A DNA stretch of 64,000 bases from Catonia carolina (GCA_035578175.1 JAQMRL010000002.1:133178171-133242170); one strand, 5' to 3'; shown: positions 13,601 to 22,598, numbered from the stretch's first letter. The notes: generated by a model from the letters alone, not told the origin. Made by a program: numbers and translations.

Positions 13601-16600
13601 CACACAAATTGAAAATAATTTTTGGAAGATGCCAAAATTACCTTCAGTCATTTATATAAATTTATTTTCAATTTTTGTGTTTTATTTATTCTGATAATGG
13701 TGGATCCACCGAAAATGTAAGTGTGGGAAATTGAACCAAGGCCCCCTGGCACAGAAGGCAGTTGCACTGACCATATCTTTATACCATCACAGAAAAAACA
13801 ATAAGAAGTTTTTGATTGATAAAAGATTCAAATTTTTATAATTATGAATTTAATACACCACTTTCACAAAATAAGGTGAAGCTGAGTTATAAAGAATTAA
13901 GAAAAAGGTTTACCATGGTTGAAGTTGTATAAACAGCGTGTGCAGCACTTTAAATTCTGGATTCACATCCACTATATCATTTAATATGTGAACCTGAAAC
14001 ATCATTATCGAAAAATGTAAGGTCTATAATTATATTAAAAATAAAATGTACAGTGAGTGCTGCAAGTTAACACAATTAAAGTTATTTTTATAACTTGCTC
14101 AAAACCAATATAGTTTACTCCCTACTATTTGGAACTAAACTTGTGAACAAAAAGTGGAAACAAAATTATGAAATAGCTACATTAGATTTTTTCACGAACA
14201 GGGTTTTTTTAAACGCTTTTATTTAACTTACTCTTGGAAGCATCAAATCTTGCAACTTAAAATTTTAATACTTCTACCGTATCAATATGAATCAAACTTT
14301 GCACACTTGTTTATCTTCGATGACAATACGCTGTGGAGGTGTTTGTAAAAAAAAATTTTAAAATTTTAAAATTTTATAACGCTTTTAATTTAACTTACTC
14401 TTGGATCCATCAAATCTTGCAACTTAAAATTTTAATACTTCTACCGTATCAATATGAATCAAACTTTGCACACTTGTTTATCTTCGATGACAATACGCTG
14501 TGGAGGTGTTTGTAAAAAAAAATTTAAAAATTTAAAAAAAACTTTTAAAAAAAATTAAAAAAACGCTTTTATTTAACAATTACTTAAAAAAATTAACTAA
14601 AAATAAAAAAAATAAAAAAATTTACAAAAAAAATATTTACAAAAATTTTTTTTTTAAGAAACGCTATTATTTAACAATTAATCAAAAGAAAAATGAACTA
14701 AAAATAAAAAAATAAAAAAATTTACAAAAAAAAAATCACAGACATTACAGTTAAAAATAAAAGCGTGGCGCATTAATATATATATTTTACAACGAATATT
14801 TTACAATAAATATTATAGGCGCCACGCTTTTATTTTTAACTGTAATGTCTGTGATTTTTTTTTTGTAAATTTTTTTATTTTTAGTTCATTTTTCTTTTGA
14901 TTAATTGTTAAATAATAGCGTTTCTTAAAAATTTTTTTTTTAATTTTTATTGAGTGATGAAGCTACATAAGCCTTAGCTTGTGCATAAGTAATGCTCTAA
15001 AGTGATATACAGATTTTTTTGTTTAACGTCCGACTCTTCTGCAATTACTGCTAATGCAGACGGTGAAGGATGAAATAATTTTTTATAACCTATGAAAATA
15101 TGCCGCGCCTGAATGGGATTTGAACCCAAGACCGCATGATGAGAGGCGAGCACGTTACCAACTACGCCAATGCAGCCAACAAATATACAGATAAAAAACT
15201 GCAAGAGCTGAACAGGAATCGAACAAGCTGTTCAATTTAAGAAAAATAAACTCCATGACTCAATAAGATAAAAATGATATGTTTGACATGTAAATGAGGT
15301 GTAATCTCGTACAGACTCATGCCAACCATTCCTGAGAAGAGTATGATGAATTGAATCCCAACCATTAAAGTACACCGATAACCACTGTCTAGTATTCAAA
15401 TCCATATAAATTTAACTACCCTAACTAGTATATGAACCACGGAACAATAGTCTCTGAAAATCAGCTGTTTAACAGATGACTCGTGGCAACAACTTTACCA
15501 CTAGACCAACCTGGTGGATTAAATTACAATTTATGGAAAAAGTTACGATAATTACATAAGGAATATGGCCTACTCTGAAACCCAGTGGTTAGTGGGTTAA
15601 TGTGCAATGCTGCAAAGCAGATATCTTGGGTTTGATTCTTGGCTAGAATCTGGAAAATTATCACATTTTCAAAACCACCATTTTTTAACCCAAAGTTAAG
15701 TCTCAAATGACCAAGATGTTAATGCAGTTTTAGACTAATAAAAAACTAAATATAACTTACCGTGGTTGTTTAGGTTTTAAAGACATTTCTACAAACACTG
15801 CATCAATTATAATTTCATCTGATGGCAACATATTAACCAATTTGCCAGTTTTCTTTACAGTAAAATATTCATTATATCTTTTGCTAAAAAATGAGGAATT
15901 TTACTTTGTTATGCCATTAGTAAGAGCAGCTAGTTTTAATCATGGTATAGATACAAAATATAGTCATTGGTGGCAATTTCTAAATTAGTAATCTATCATT
16001 TTCAGATATCCATCAGTCCATTCATCACATCCAAATGTCAGAAACTACACGAGATAGCAACAAAAGGTTTTTGAATTCATAATCTACACAAAAAGTTTGT
16101 GGGGCTGGATTAGGTTTGAAGTTCTGGTTCGACTGGAAGTGGCCCAAACTGGAAGTCAAGATATCAAAGTTGGAATTTGGAAAAAAAAATCTTGTGTGGC
16201 ACACTCACATAACTTTCTCTTGCCAATGCAAATAATGACCAATATAACCTAACATTAGTAATAAAACATTAGAAATAAACAAAAAACAAATCTAAAAAAA
16301 CATAACCTTATTTTAATCATTAGTGAAAGACGCAAAATGAAAATCAACCTCAGTTTCGCTTAAACATACGGAAAATCACTCTTTCACGCTAAACTAGGCT
16401 CTGTAGAAAAAAATGTTTTAAATAAAAGTTGTAGATCTTTTAATTTCCTATAAATTTGATTATACAGTATATACTTTAGTCGTTAAATGCATACTAAGGC
16501 CAAAATCTTAAACAATTTTTCACACGTTTTCTTAAGGAAAAAACAGAAAATCGCTAAACTAAGCATTATACAAAAAACATGTTTGAAATAAAGTTGTAGG

Positions 16601-19600
16601 ATTTTAAATTCTCTACGTTTTTTATTATATTAGTTTTTGCGCTAAAATGCAGATTAAAGCCGTAATCTTAAAAAAAACAATTTCTTTACATGAAAACAGC
16701 CTCACCAAGAATTTCAGCAAACATGGCTCCTACTCTATATTGTAGAGCACAAAAAATTTAGTAAACGAGGTGATTTAAAAAAAAATCATAGGACCGGTTT
16801 TTGAGAAAATCGCAAAAAAGTGGGAAATGACACGAATATAAACTACTACTTCTGGTTGATTGATTTTGATGAAAATGTTCGTGTCAGGTCCGGTAGTGGT
16901 ATGTAGCTTAAGTTTCAAGTTCATACAATGTTCCGTTCTTGAGATATTCTGTTCGCACACACACACGCACGCACGCACGCGCGCACACACACACACGCGC
17001 GCGCGCGCGCGCGCGTGCGCGCACACACACACACACACAGACCAATCGCTAAAAATATGTTTTTTTGATTCAGGGTGTCTAAAAACGTGTAGATACGGTG
17101 AAAACTCAATTTCGAAAAATCAACATGAAAACAATACTTTCATTCCTATGTATCCATATAGGCAAGAGAAAGTAAAAATTGCCCCCAGTCTTGAGACGCG
17201 TCATGTAAGGGATTTTTCTCGTTAGCAAGTCTTAGAATGTCAATCACTTAGGACACCAGACCGAAATTTACAATAACTAAAACTGTGACTGATAAACCAA
17301 GGAACTGCTCTCACAATTAAAATTTTAAAACATTTATATGCAAAATAATAAATACAATAAACTGTCCCTTACTTCAGAAGATGTGACAGAATAAGCTGCT
17401 GCACCCAATTTTCCTTTCTTCCAAAAAACGGACAATACAATCTGTAAAAATTTAAAATATTTTATTATAATCTTACTTTTCATTTTAACTTATTCTAAGA
17501 CTCTTTTGTTTAAAAAAACTACCAAATATTAACAGAAGCAAATCCTTTTACTTGTATTTTTGACACTAAACTTATACGCAATAAAGAAAGACAATATTAT
17601 AACAAAATTTTGACTATAATACTTTTCTTCTTTTATACACTGCAGTGGGAAGAAACCTGAACTTCATGTATGGGGGAGAAAGGAAATAGATCATTGTTTA
17701 AATCTACATATCTAATGCTACGTAAAATCAAAATATATATTGTATTAATATCAATTTTCTGTCACAAATGTATCACATTATACAGTCATAATAAAAAAAT
17801 AATTTTTACCTGAACAGAAAACTAAAAGTATGTTGTAACCACATTTTTTCATGTTTTAACTTATCTTTCAAACTTTTTTTTTGGTTTAACATCCGACAGT
17901 TCTGCAATTACTGCTAATGCAGACAGTGAAGGATGAAATGATTTTTTGTAACATATGAAAATATGCCGTGCCTGAATGGGATTCAAACCCAAGACCGCAT
18001 GATGAGAGGCGAGCACAATACCAACTATGCCAATGCAGCCTGATGTTAATCATAAAACTAACTATCTAACTACTTATCAATTAAAATGACAAGTTTTTGC
18101 AATAAATCTGAGTTACCGTAGTTAAAATGGAATTTTTGAGGTTTAAAAGTAATAAATAATAACGGATCTTCTCTGTTATATGCCTACCACTATTAACTCC
18201 AGTTTCGCTTGTGTCTGCCACTACTACGTCATACTGCATGGTATGAATGGTGGGAGTAGTGCGGTGCGATCTAGTATGTAGGCGGGAATGGCAAGAAGAT
18301 CCATAACAGATCTTCTCTGTTATATGCCTACCACTACTACGTCATACTGCATGGTATGAATGGTGGGAGTAGTGCGGTGCGATCTAGTATGTAGGCGGGA
18401 ATGGTTATTCGCTATTCAACCGTCGTCCTGTTAGTATCGGAGTAAGATTTATTATTATTAATTATTAAATTAGTTATTATTAATTAGTTAATTATTATTA
18501 TTATTATTACTATTATTATTATTAAGTAACGTATTTATATTTATTTTTATATTACTATATTTATAACGATTAGTATCTTTCTATTTTTTTTTTTTTTTTT
18601 TTTTATTAAATTAACTATTTAATTTTTTTTATTTAAGTTAGTATCTTTCTATTATTATTTCTTATTAGTAAGATTTATTGTATTATTTAGTATTATTACT
18701 TTTAAAATTATATTTTTGGTATTATTAGTATATTATATATTTATAACGATACATAAAATAAATTGGCTCGAATTAGCTGACAATGTAAGGAATGAAGATG
18801 ATGCCGTAGTTTTTCTGCAGCACAAGGGATTACTTCATAATCCCCGTCGTTGCCGTAATGGTCACGACATGGTTCTCCAATTAGGGGACCGACTTCGTTG
18901 GAGTTGCGGTAAGAGAACTTGCCGAGAGTACAAACACATTCGACAGGACACATGGTTTCAAGGTTCCAAGCTGCCCTTAAGATCAATTATAATGTTTATT
19001 TACTCGTGGTGCAGTCAGTACGCGACAGAAAAATTCTGCGAGAAAGAATTAAGCATTAATCACTGCACAAGGGTAGATTGGGCCAATTATTTACGGGAAG
19101 CTTGTGCCGCAGAGTTATTAAGAACCCCTTTAAGAATTGGCGGTCCTGGATTCATAGTTGAATTGGATGAATCCTTAATTTCAAGAAGGAAAAACAACAT
19201 CGGAAGAATGTTACCGCAGCAGTGGGTGTTCGGTGGTTACTGCCGAGAAACGAAGGAGTGCTTTCTGTGTGCAGTGGAAAATCGCGAGGCCGCTACTCTC
19301 CTACCTATAATCGAGGCGTATGTACTTCCGGGGACCACGATAATGACGGACGAGTGGGCTTCTTATCGGCAGATAAGAAACTTGCCAGGGGCCTACAATC
19401 ATTTGACGGTCAATCATAGCTACAATTTTGTAGATCTGCAAACAGGAGCTCACACTCAAGGTTGAAAGTTTGTGGCGTAATGTTAAACACCGCAACAAAG
19501 TGGAATGCGGTACGAGCAGAAATCACGTAGACTCATACTTGTGTGAGTTCATGTGGCGACAACGTCACAAAAATGATGATCTATTTGAGAAGATGATGGA

Positions 19601-20344
19601 AGCAATTCGAGATTTTATGCCTCCTGCATAATTTTTATTTTATTAGGTAATTTATTACATACCCGGTTTGTGTCATAATAATGTGTATATAGTCTACTTA
19701 CTTTAGATTTTATGATTTTTTTTATTAATTATTACTTAATATGTGTTATTGTATCATTTAGTATTTCATAGTGTATTATATTGTATAGAATTGTATATTG
19801 TATAGGTACTATTTAGTATTAGTACGTATATTTATGTATTATGTATAAATTAATTTAATGCATTTTATATTTGAAAAATAAAAATGAAAACATAAATTGA
19901 AAATGAAAACAAATAAAACAGAAATGTTTCATTTATGCGTGGTTGTGTGCGTGCATACGCTCCATATTGACTGCGTGTGAGAAGAACATGTGCTGTGTAG
20001 TGCGACCTTCATTCTGTAGTGGGAGAACTATGGCACAAGGGGAACTGGAATTCATAGTGGTAGGCATATAACAGAGAAGATCCATAATAACTTATATACA
20101 TATGTTTAAAAACCACTTACATTACAAAAAATTGAATGAAATATTAAATCTATTAACACAAATATTTGAAATAGCTTACCTGATCTGAATCATTTGTTGA
20201 TGTGTGGCTGGGTAGAACATTATCAACATCATCAGATGAAGGTGCAATTGAAGAGTCATGATCAGATTCATGATTGCTTTGATGCTGTTGTTCATCATCA
20301 TCACTGTCATTCAACTGCTGCAATGACAATGATTCAGCCATCAT
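1483..20344 (-). CDS. MSH5: MSH5, meiotic MutS homologue, N-terminal 380 residues in eight exons (3' part outside window)
   Basis: Exons, in transcript order: 20344-20180, 17441-17373, 13993-13914, 11685-11462, 7202-6971, 4699-4532, 3716-3578, 1545-1483. Each has AG/GT borders, and the phases join to exactly 380 codons with no stop. The order of conserved blocks matches the MSH5 family: a strand with KGKLGAAAYSV, a block with FGGLLMFLGK, then LQIF.S..HPSPYKW and LFNRC, then QPTQDL and QDVIEF. In other animals MSH5 pairs with MSH4 as a sliding clamp that stabilises meiotic crossover intermediates. The family is about 800 residues or more, so the clamp and Walker ATPase regions should lie left of position 1. 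The introns are full of transposons. I chose the first ATG of an ATG-ATG pair; 5' UTR exons were not resolved. The general MutS fold is certain; the choice of MSH5 over MSH4 rests on the block order. Confidence 0.88.
1764..2854 (+). pseudogene. Tc1-like (DDE_3-type) transposase relic
   Basis: The start MESWSGAQRAYAFKAYY is followed by a stop and several frame changes. Recognisable blocks are RTPENADKVQVAVLRSP, SARRHAISLGISNCSVRRIL (HTH), WMSDEAHFHLSGFVNKQNF (first Asp), FFQQDGATCHTS (second Asp), and SPDLSECDYFLWG. The frame ends GRYLYDMI at 2852-2854, directly followed by a 13-bp-arm hairpin. It is related to the element at 38620-39949. TIRs were not identified. Confidence 0.75.
3182..3560 (+). 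repeat. Repeat with short CA tracts ending in an ATAATATTAGTATAGAT tail
   Basis: Two CA tracts (3250-3262 and 3359-3382) are followed by about 180 bases that recur after the CA/CG tract at 48937-49047. They share AAATACGAATATGC, GTAGTTTT and the final ATAATATTAGTATAGAT. The shared block is a dispersed repeat tail, class undetermined. Confidence 0.6.
3740..4505 (+). repeat. Repeat family B copy, truncated before its CA tract
   Basis: It starts CACACAACTTTCTCTTGCC and follows the longer copy at 49455-50490, with the same run of aaaatgtt, cgtaaaatgcatac, CTCACCAAGAATTTCAGC and TTTTTGAGAAAATCGC. The end containing the microsatellite and the second ACTTTCTCTTGCC-type terminus is missing. The 5' end lies only about 25 bases from MSH5 exon 7. 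Confidence 0.7.
5263..5433 (-). repeat. tRNA-derived SINE (family A) copy
   Basis: On the minus strand an A-box-like GGCGTAGTTGG is followed by GGTTTGAATCCC (B box) and a tail ending GAACGTTAAATT plus A's. Further copies lie at 15015, 17875, 21845 and 51233. Not a real tRNA gene: the acceptor stem is not formed and an unrelated body follows. Confidence 0.8.
5619..6864 (+). mobile_element. P-element superfamily element with THAP relic, 8-bp target duplication
   Basis: Terminal inverted repeats of about 30 bp start CATGGTAAGTAGAAGAGACG on the left and CACGGTAGATAGAAGAGACG on the right (read inwards). Both continue GTAGGGGTCA, with about three mismatches. Exact 8-bp direct repeats TTTTGTTG flank the element (5611-5618 and 6865-6872). 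A CA start, TIRs of about 31 bp and an 8-bp duplication are hallmarks of the P superfamily. Inside, 5935-6215 is a decayed THAP domain. At 1,246 bp it is a non-autonomous, internally deleted copy with no catalytic part. Confidence 0.8.
5935..6215 (+). pseudogene. THAP zinc-finger domain relic
   Basis: Plus-strand frames give VLGCATNEKNTHERFSFHCF with PKD, then LRKAW, then HVCGTHVQDCD (the C-x2-H pair) and LSAVPHHKIPT, close to the AVPT end of THAP domains. Stops follow PKD and other points, and the first zinc-binding Cys seems replaced. The THAP domain binds TIR-proximal DNA in P transposases, which fits its place inside the element at 5619-6864. Confidence 0.65.
6971..13993 (-). CDS. MSH5: MSH5 exons 3-5: connector-like region
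   Basis: Exon 3 (13993-13914) carries VHILNDIVDVNPEFKVLHTL. Exon 4 (11685-11462) starts with VVTCRSLPQVFLKTVKSL and holds a Gly/Ser/Thr-rich insertion of about 45 residues before HLHLLPASNF. Exon 5 (7202-6971) carries YILSQLNL and then FGGLLMFLGK, the best conserved block. The junctions are phase 2 (TG+G) and phase 1 (C+AT). The low-complexity insertion in exon 4 looks lineage-specific. Confidence 0.87.
7387..7996 (+). mobile_element. 5'-truncated Jockey-type LINE with 10-bp target duplication
   Basis: Frames give LYKSLVWPIWLYGG, ILQRHQSKALRAIINAPFYV, TLHKDLEIPMV and LKRRWNRDLLQPP, the post-RT C-terminus of Jockey-like ORF2. An A-rich stretch follows, then a 3' UTR ending in a run of A's. 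The direct repeat TTGCAAGATT flanks it at 7377-7386 and 7997-8006. One frameshift is visible after LEN/LEIP. A dead insertion 175 bp upstream (in gene direction) of MSH5 exon 5. Confidence 0.82.
8215..8530 (+). pseudogene. pogo/jerky-type DDE_1 transposase relic
   Basis: Broken frames give EWVEWLEDNGLLKRAVLVI (the strand leading to the second catalytic Asp), KKIVVKLVPS, NGYAIKN and FDAMNFIP, followed by AWKKIKVS, which resembles the Trp-rich end of jerky/tigger proteins. It is heavily degraded with many stops. No TIRs were seen. Confidence 0.5.
8828..9730 (+). mobile_element. Mariner element with internal deletion
   Basis: TIRs CGAGGGTCATTTGAAAAGTC (left) and CGAGGGTCGTTTGAAAAGTC (right, read inwards) are flanked by TA on both sides. 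The transposase begins MNEKEFCVKCCKDG, a join between the N-terminal start and the middle of the protein, so most of the HTH region is deleted. Then come FITADETWIHHYTPETK (first Asp), a frameshift, HDNAPAHASA (second Asp) and [16 protein letters not shown] (third Asp), ending DYVKK near 9664. Total 903 bp. Non-autonomous. Confidence 0.88.
9733..10394. other. Intronic sequence without recognisable content
   Basis: AT-rich MSH5 intron sequence between two mariner elements. I see no exon-like frame, repeat match or RNA structure. Confidence 0.5.
10397..11299. mobile_element. Fold-back mariner element (two inverted transposase fragments)
   Basis: Flanked by TA. Termini CGAGGGCTATTCAGAAAGTA are inverted at both ends, and the inverted identity runs on for about 290 bp into the transposase 3' end on each side. 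The left and middle parts (10496-10950) are a minus-strand transposase: RKIMATVFWDRQGVLLIDFL, FLHDNARPHTA, then a jump to FPRMKNWLATQRFDDDEEL. The right part (10932-11200) is a plus-strand copy of FKWEVFPHPPYSPDL through DYVEK with one frameshift. At the switch, 10914-10938 is a hairpin. Neither strand can make a full transposase. Confidence 0.88.
10914..10938. repeat. Hairpin at the strand switch of the fold-back mariner
   Basis: GTGCGGTTTGC and GCAAACCGCAC face each other around a short loop (ACG). The transposase reading direction flips exactly here, so the hairpin marks the turning point of the inverted duplication. Confidence 0.85.
11725..12118 (+). repeat. Tandem duplication, two units of about 190 bp
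   Basis: Both units contain TTTAGGCAACTTGGACCT, CCAACTGGTTCATATTACC and GTTACTTTAAGCTCTGTTCT in the same order, with small differences. The first unit ends near 11925. Origin unknown; the motif TTAGGCAACTTGGACC may come from an older LINE fragment. Confidence 0.75.
12241..12594. mobile_element. MITE with TA flanks
   Basis: GAGCAGATGCCAAATAAGCT on the left faces GAGCAGACGCCAAATAAGCT on the right (read inwards). The match continues to about 28 bp, and TA lies outside both ends. 354 bp, no coding frame. The TA flanks fit a Tc1/mariner-type mover. Confidence 0.72.
12670..13380. mobile_element. MITE with 20-bp TIRs and TA flanks
   Basis: Both ends read inwards as AGAAAGATACCTCGAGTAAA, with TA directly outside. 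711 bp, no protein-coding frame. It lies in the MSH5 intron between exons 3 and 4. Confidence 0.75.
13556..13725. repeat. Decayed Penelope-like palindrome with damaged hammerhead-like cores
   Basis: CTGATAATGGTGGATCCACC then GAAAATG on the plus strand is a mutated version of the motif at 29590. The left side carries its inverse in worse state. Arms such as ATTGAAAATAA and TTATTTTCAAT pair across a centre near 13640. Confidence 0.55.
14213..14520 (+). repeat. Direct repeat, two units of about 165 bp
   Basis: The block from CTTTTATTTAACTTACTC through CTGTGGAGGTGTTTGTAAA occurs twice, with nearly identical sequence. The second unit is followed by an A/T-rich run that leads into the palindrome at 14650. 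Confidence 0.8.
14650..14940. repeat. Large inverted repeat, arms about 120 bp
   Basis: The left arm ends TAAAAGCGTGGCGC at 14771 and the right arm starts GCGCCACGCTTTTA at 14819. The arms stay complementary outwards through ACAGACATTACAGTT and AACAATTAATCAAAAG. The loop is 47 bp. It may be a MITE; no clear target duplication was seen. Confidence 0.8.
15015..15178 (-). repeat. tRNA-derived SINE (family A) copy
   Basis: On the minus strand: GGCTGCATTGGCGTAGTTGG (A box), GGGTTCAAATCCC (B box), then a body and a tail GGACGTTAAACAAAAAA. This is one of the better preserved copies. Confidence 0.85.
15330..15516 (-). repeat. Possible second tRNA-like SINE family
   Basis: The minus strand reads CCAGGTTGGTCTAGTGGTAA, a tRNA-like A-box head, with GTGGTTCATATAC further on as a weak B box. 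A related head (CCCAGTGGTTAGTGGGTTAA) lies at 15580 on the plus strand, and another may lie near 27105. Confidence 0.4.
15761..15883 (-). other. Exon-like block in an MSH5 intron, not in phase with MSH5
   Basis: On the minus strand a pyrimidine-rich TTTTTTAG acceptor precedes 123 bases open in one frame (40 full codons, starting KRYNEYFTVKKTGKLVNMLP), closed by CG/GTAAGT. It lies between MSH5 exons 2 and 3, which join each other in phase 0. This block needs two bases before it and leaves two over, so including it would break the frame. The product is not recognised. It may be an exon of a nested gene, a poison exon or chance. Confidence 0.3.
16010..17175 (+). repeat. Repeat family B, long copy with CA/CG microsatellite
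   Basis: The inner unit runs from AACTTTCTCTTGCC (about 16211) to GGCAAGAGAAAGT (17161-17173), so it has 13-bp inverted ends. It holds CTCACCAAGAATTTCAGC, TTTTTGAGAAAATCGC and an (AC)n/(GC)n tract at 16962-17038. The leading 16010-16200 block (GAAGTTCTGGTTCGACTGGA) recurs at 33360. No protein. Class uncertain. Confidence 0.7.
17373..20344 (-). CDS. MSH5: MSH5 exons 1-2: acidic N-terminal tail and first MutS strand
   Basis: Exon 1 (20344-20180, 55 codons) is rich in Asp, Ser, His and Gln and of low complexity, as expected for the variable MSH5 tail. It ends in phase 0 at CAG/GTAAGC. Exon 2 (17441-17373, 23 codons) gives IVLSVFWKKGKLGAAAYSV, the start of the conserved MutS fold. A Merlin transposon (18164-20083) occupies most of the intron between them. 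Confidence 0.85.
17875..18040 (-). repeat. tRNA-derived SINE (family A) copy
   Basis: The same head and tail as the copy at 15015. The A box is altered (GGCATAGTTGG) and the B box reads GGGTTTGAATCCC. It ends ACATCCGACAG on the plus strand beside a T run. Confidence 0.82.
18430..18715 (+). repeat. TTA/TAT-rich low-complexity tract
   Basis: A run of TTATTA and poly-T (18587-18604) inside the Merlin element, between its duplicated left end and the transposase. Confidence 0.8.
18716..19631 (+). pseudogene. Merlin (ISXO2-like) transposase, one frameshift
   Basis: The frame has an N-terminal zinc-ribbon-like part (CRNGHDM and WSCGKRTCREY), then FIVELDESLISRRK (first catalytic Asp), TIMTDEWASY (second Asp) and GAHTQ. 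At about 19460 one base is lost or gained. The next frame then gives VESLWRNVKHRNK (catalytic Glu), and MWRQRHKNDDLFEKM to a stop at 19629-19631. The upstream start is uncertain: the frame is open from about 18716 after a long T/TTA-rich leader. Only one lesion was seen. Confidence 0.88.
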
Positions 20345-21844
20345 CCCCTAGAACATAGCCTAATATTAAATTGTATCAACAATGAGGATTTAACAGTTGG
20401 GTAACACAAAATAAATTTACTGTCCTGTTATAATTATAACTGTAACTAAATTTTGCTACTATAGATCCTTTCTAGAATTGAATCCTTCTAGTTTAGTATC
20501 CGAATTTTATACTAAAATTGTAACCAAGACCATTGTAAAGAAATCATTTATTGTTTGTTAACAATAAAATTTATTACGATACTACATAGTTGGTGTAGCT
20601 TATTTGAATGCCATTTGAAATTAGGTTTACCATCATGTCTGTTGATACCTTTGATCTGAATAAAGTAAGTCAGTTGTAGTAAAGTAACTAAAAGTACCCC
20701 TAATTTATAAACAGATTCATGAGTTTGGATACAGGCACAAAGAAAAATACTTTTAAGAGAAGTGAAAGCTAGTAAGGATCAATGAATTTCATTACAGTAT
20801 ACTAAAAAATTGTGCAAATTAAAATCCACCATTAATACTATTATAACAAAATTGTAGTATTTTAACTGTTATTAACTTGGAGCCAGTTGATAAAAGCAAA
20901 TGTACGGGTAATATGGTCATTGAAAATTTTATTATACTAGGCAGGCAGGTAAACAAGAAATCATACTTCATAAACGTACAACATACCTTCTATACTTCTT
21001 AGAAAAAGTACCCCTATTAACCAACCACTAACAGCAGAAATAAACACAAATTAATCAGCTAATAGAATAACACGAAATTTTAAATAAACACTGCTCATTT
21101 AATAAAATAATATCCTTTTAAAATAATACAAATGTATTATAAGAACTGTATTGTGAGAACAGTATTAATAAACGAAAATTACCGACTACGTAAACCGTAT
21201 AGGCTTTAATATCACAAACAAGCACTCTAAAGTACTTGTTACCGTTAGACCGAAGGTAAAAATAATTATAATTCGTATTTATTGAATTTAAAACGAACAG
21301 AATAGAGTTTGACAACCGTTTCTTAAAACTAATCTATATAAGCACAATTTAAGTCAGTTCACACGATCAGTCTCCTTTCAAAACTTCTTCGAAAAGTACT
21401 GTACAAAGAGATGCAAAAAGGGTATTACACTACATTTTACAATCCAAAGAACAACGTATTCCTTCAATTTTTTTAAAAATATGTTTTTTACCCTAAATGT
21501 GTGTACGTTGCAATTTGTTAAATTAAGAACAATAAGCAAACCCCAATGACCCAATGACATGAGAATAAATAATATATGTATGAGTGTAAATAAGGTGTAG
21601 TCACTACAGCGGCCAAATATATAGCGGTGACGTGCAGCGGGACTAAATACCAATACTGATCAATCACAATATCATCAATAATAATATTAACGTATATATT
21701 ACGGAACAATTACCAGTTTTCCATAATATTAATATAAATCAGCATCACAAAAAATCCGGCTAAGCGGGAAGGACGTTGATATTAATTAATTGAAACTGAT
21801 AGAAGATAATATCTTGTAAAAGCAACGCTATCTAACGGATTTAT
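20345..21844. promoter_or_regulatory. Region upstream of MSH5; no defined element
   Basis: AT-rich sequence directly upstream of the MSH5 ATG. It must hold its promoter or 5' UTR. I cannot point to a TATA box or initiator with confidence, and no coding frame looks real. Confidence 0.3.
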
Positions 21845-21987
21845 GCTCGCCTCCCATCATGCGGTCTTGGGTTCGAATCCCATTCAGGCATGGCATATTT
21901 TCATACATTACAAAAAAATCATTTCATCTTCACAGTCTGCGTTAGCAATAATTGCAGAACAGACGGACGTTAAACCAAATAAAAAAA
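21845..21987 (+). repeat. tRNA-derived SINE (family A), 5'-truncated
   Basis: It begins inside the tRNA-like head (CTCGCCTCCCATCATGCGG), keeps the B box GGGTTCGAATCCC and the tail GGACGTTAAACCAAATAAAA. A tail-only fragment of the family lies on the minus strand at 22264-22288. Confidence 0.82.
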
Positions 21988-22403
21988 CGGATTTCATTGA
22001 ACTACAGCACCGTTCTCCATAGGATTTTTTAAAAACTTTTAGATTTTTTAAAAACTTTATAAATATCGCTACCTAACCGTTTTTATTGAAACTGCTTGAG
22101 TACACCTACCGCTCTCTATAGGATACTTTTTAAAACAATCTTAATATAATGCAACGAAATCTTAATATATGCATGTATTATTAATAAATTTATTTATTAT
22201 TTTTTGTAAGGGAAAATATTAAGTTAGCTGTAGTTAACTTTAAATATTTTTGTTCGTATGACTTTTTTTGTTTAACGTCCGACTGTTCTTTGTACGTATG
22301 AGTGGAGAAAAATGATTTAAGAGTGACTTTAGCAATGTTTAAAGCATACGAAATTTTATTTTTAAAATCCCTTTTTATATAGGTAAGCTTGGAATAACAG
22401 CGC

Positions 22404-22598
22404 TGAACTAAAATAATTAACTACTTCTCCTTTACATGTGAACAATCTCATACAGCTGTTTATAATTTACTTTTGTTTTTGTATGTTTATGATTTGTTTA
22501 TACATTGACAACCATTATTGTATTAGTACATTTATCAGTAGAATTATTTTATGTATTAAAGCCTAATTTCAGGTTACTCATTCTTTATGTCTATAACA
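22404..22598 (+). repeat. 5' LTR of the gypsy element
   Basis: Starts TGAACTAAAATAATTAACTA and ends TCTATAACA. It differs from the 3' LTR at about six positions. Confidence 0.92.

Larger units (their letters stand above)
18164..20083 (+). mobile_element. Merlin DNA transposon with 8-bp target duplication
   Basis: Ends read inwards as GGATCTTCTCTGTTATATGC on both sides, and the match extends to about 28 bp (CTACCACTA). The direct repeat ATAATAAC flanks it (18156-18163 and 20084-20091). The inner gene is an ISXO2/IS1016-type DDE transposase, which defines Merlin. The left end is duplicated: 18164-18299 is repeated almost exactly at 18308-18404, and the first unit ends AGAAGATCC like a right terminus. 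It lies in MSH5 intron 1. Confidence 0.88.

Noticed and set aside
16860..17225. 121-codon open frame on the plus strand
   Set aside because: It is mostly His-Thr/Ala-Arg repeats from translating the CA/CG microsatellite in repeat family B.
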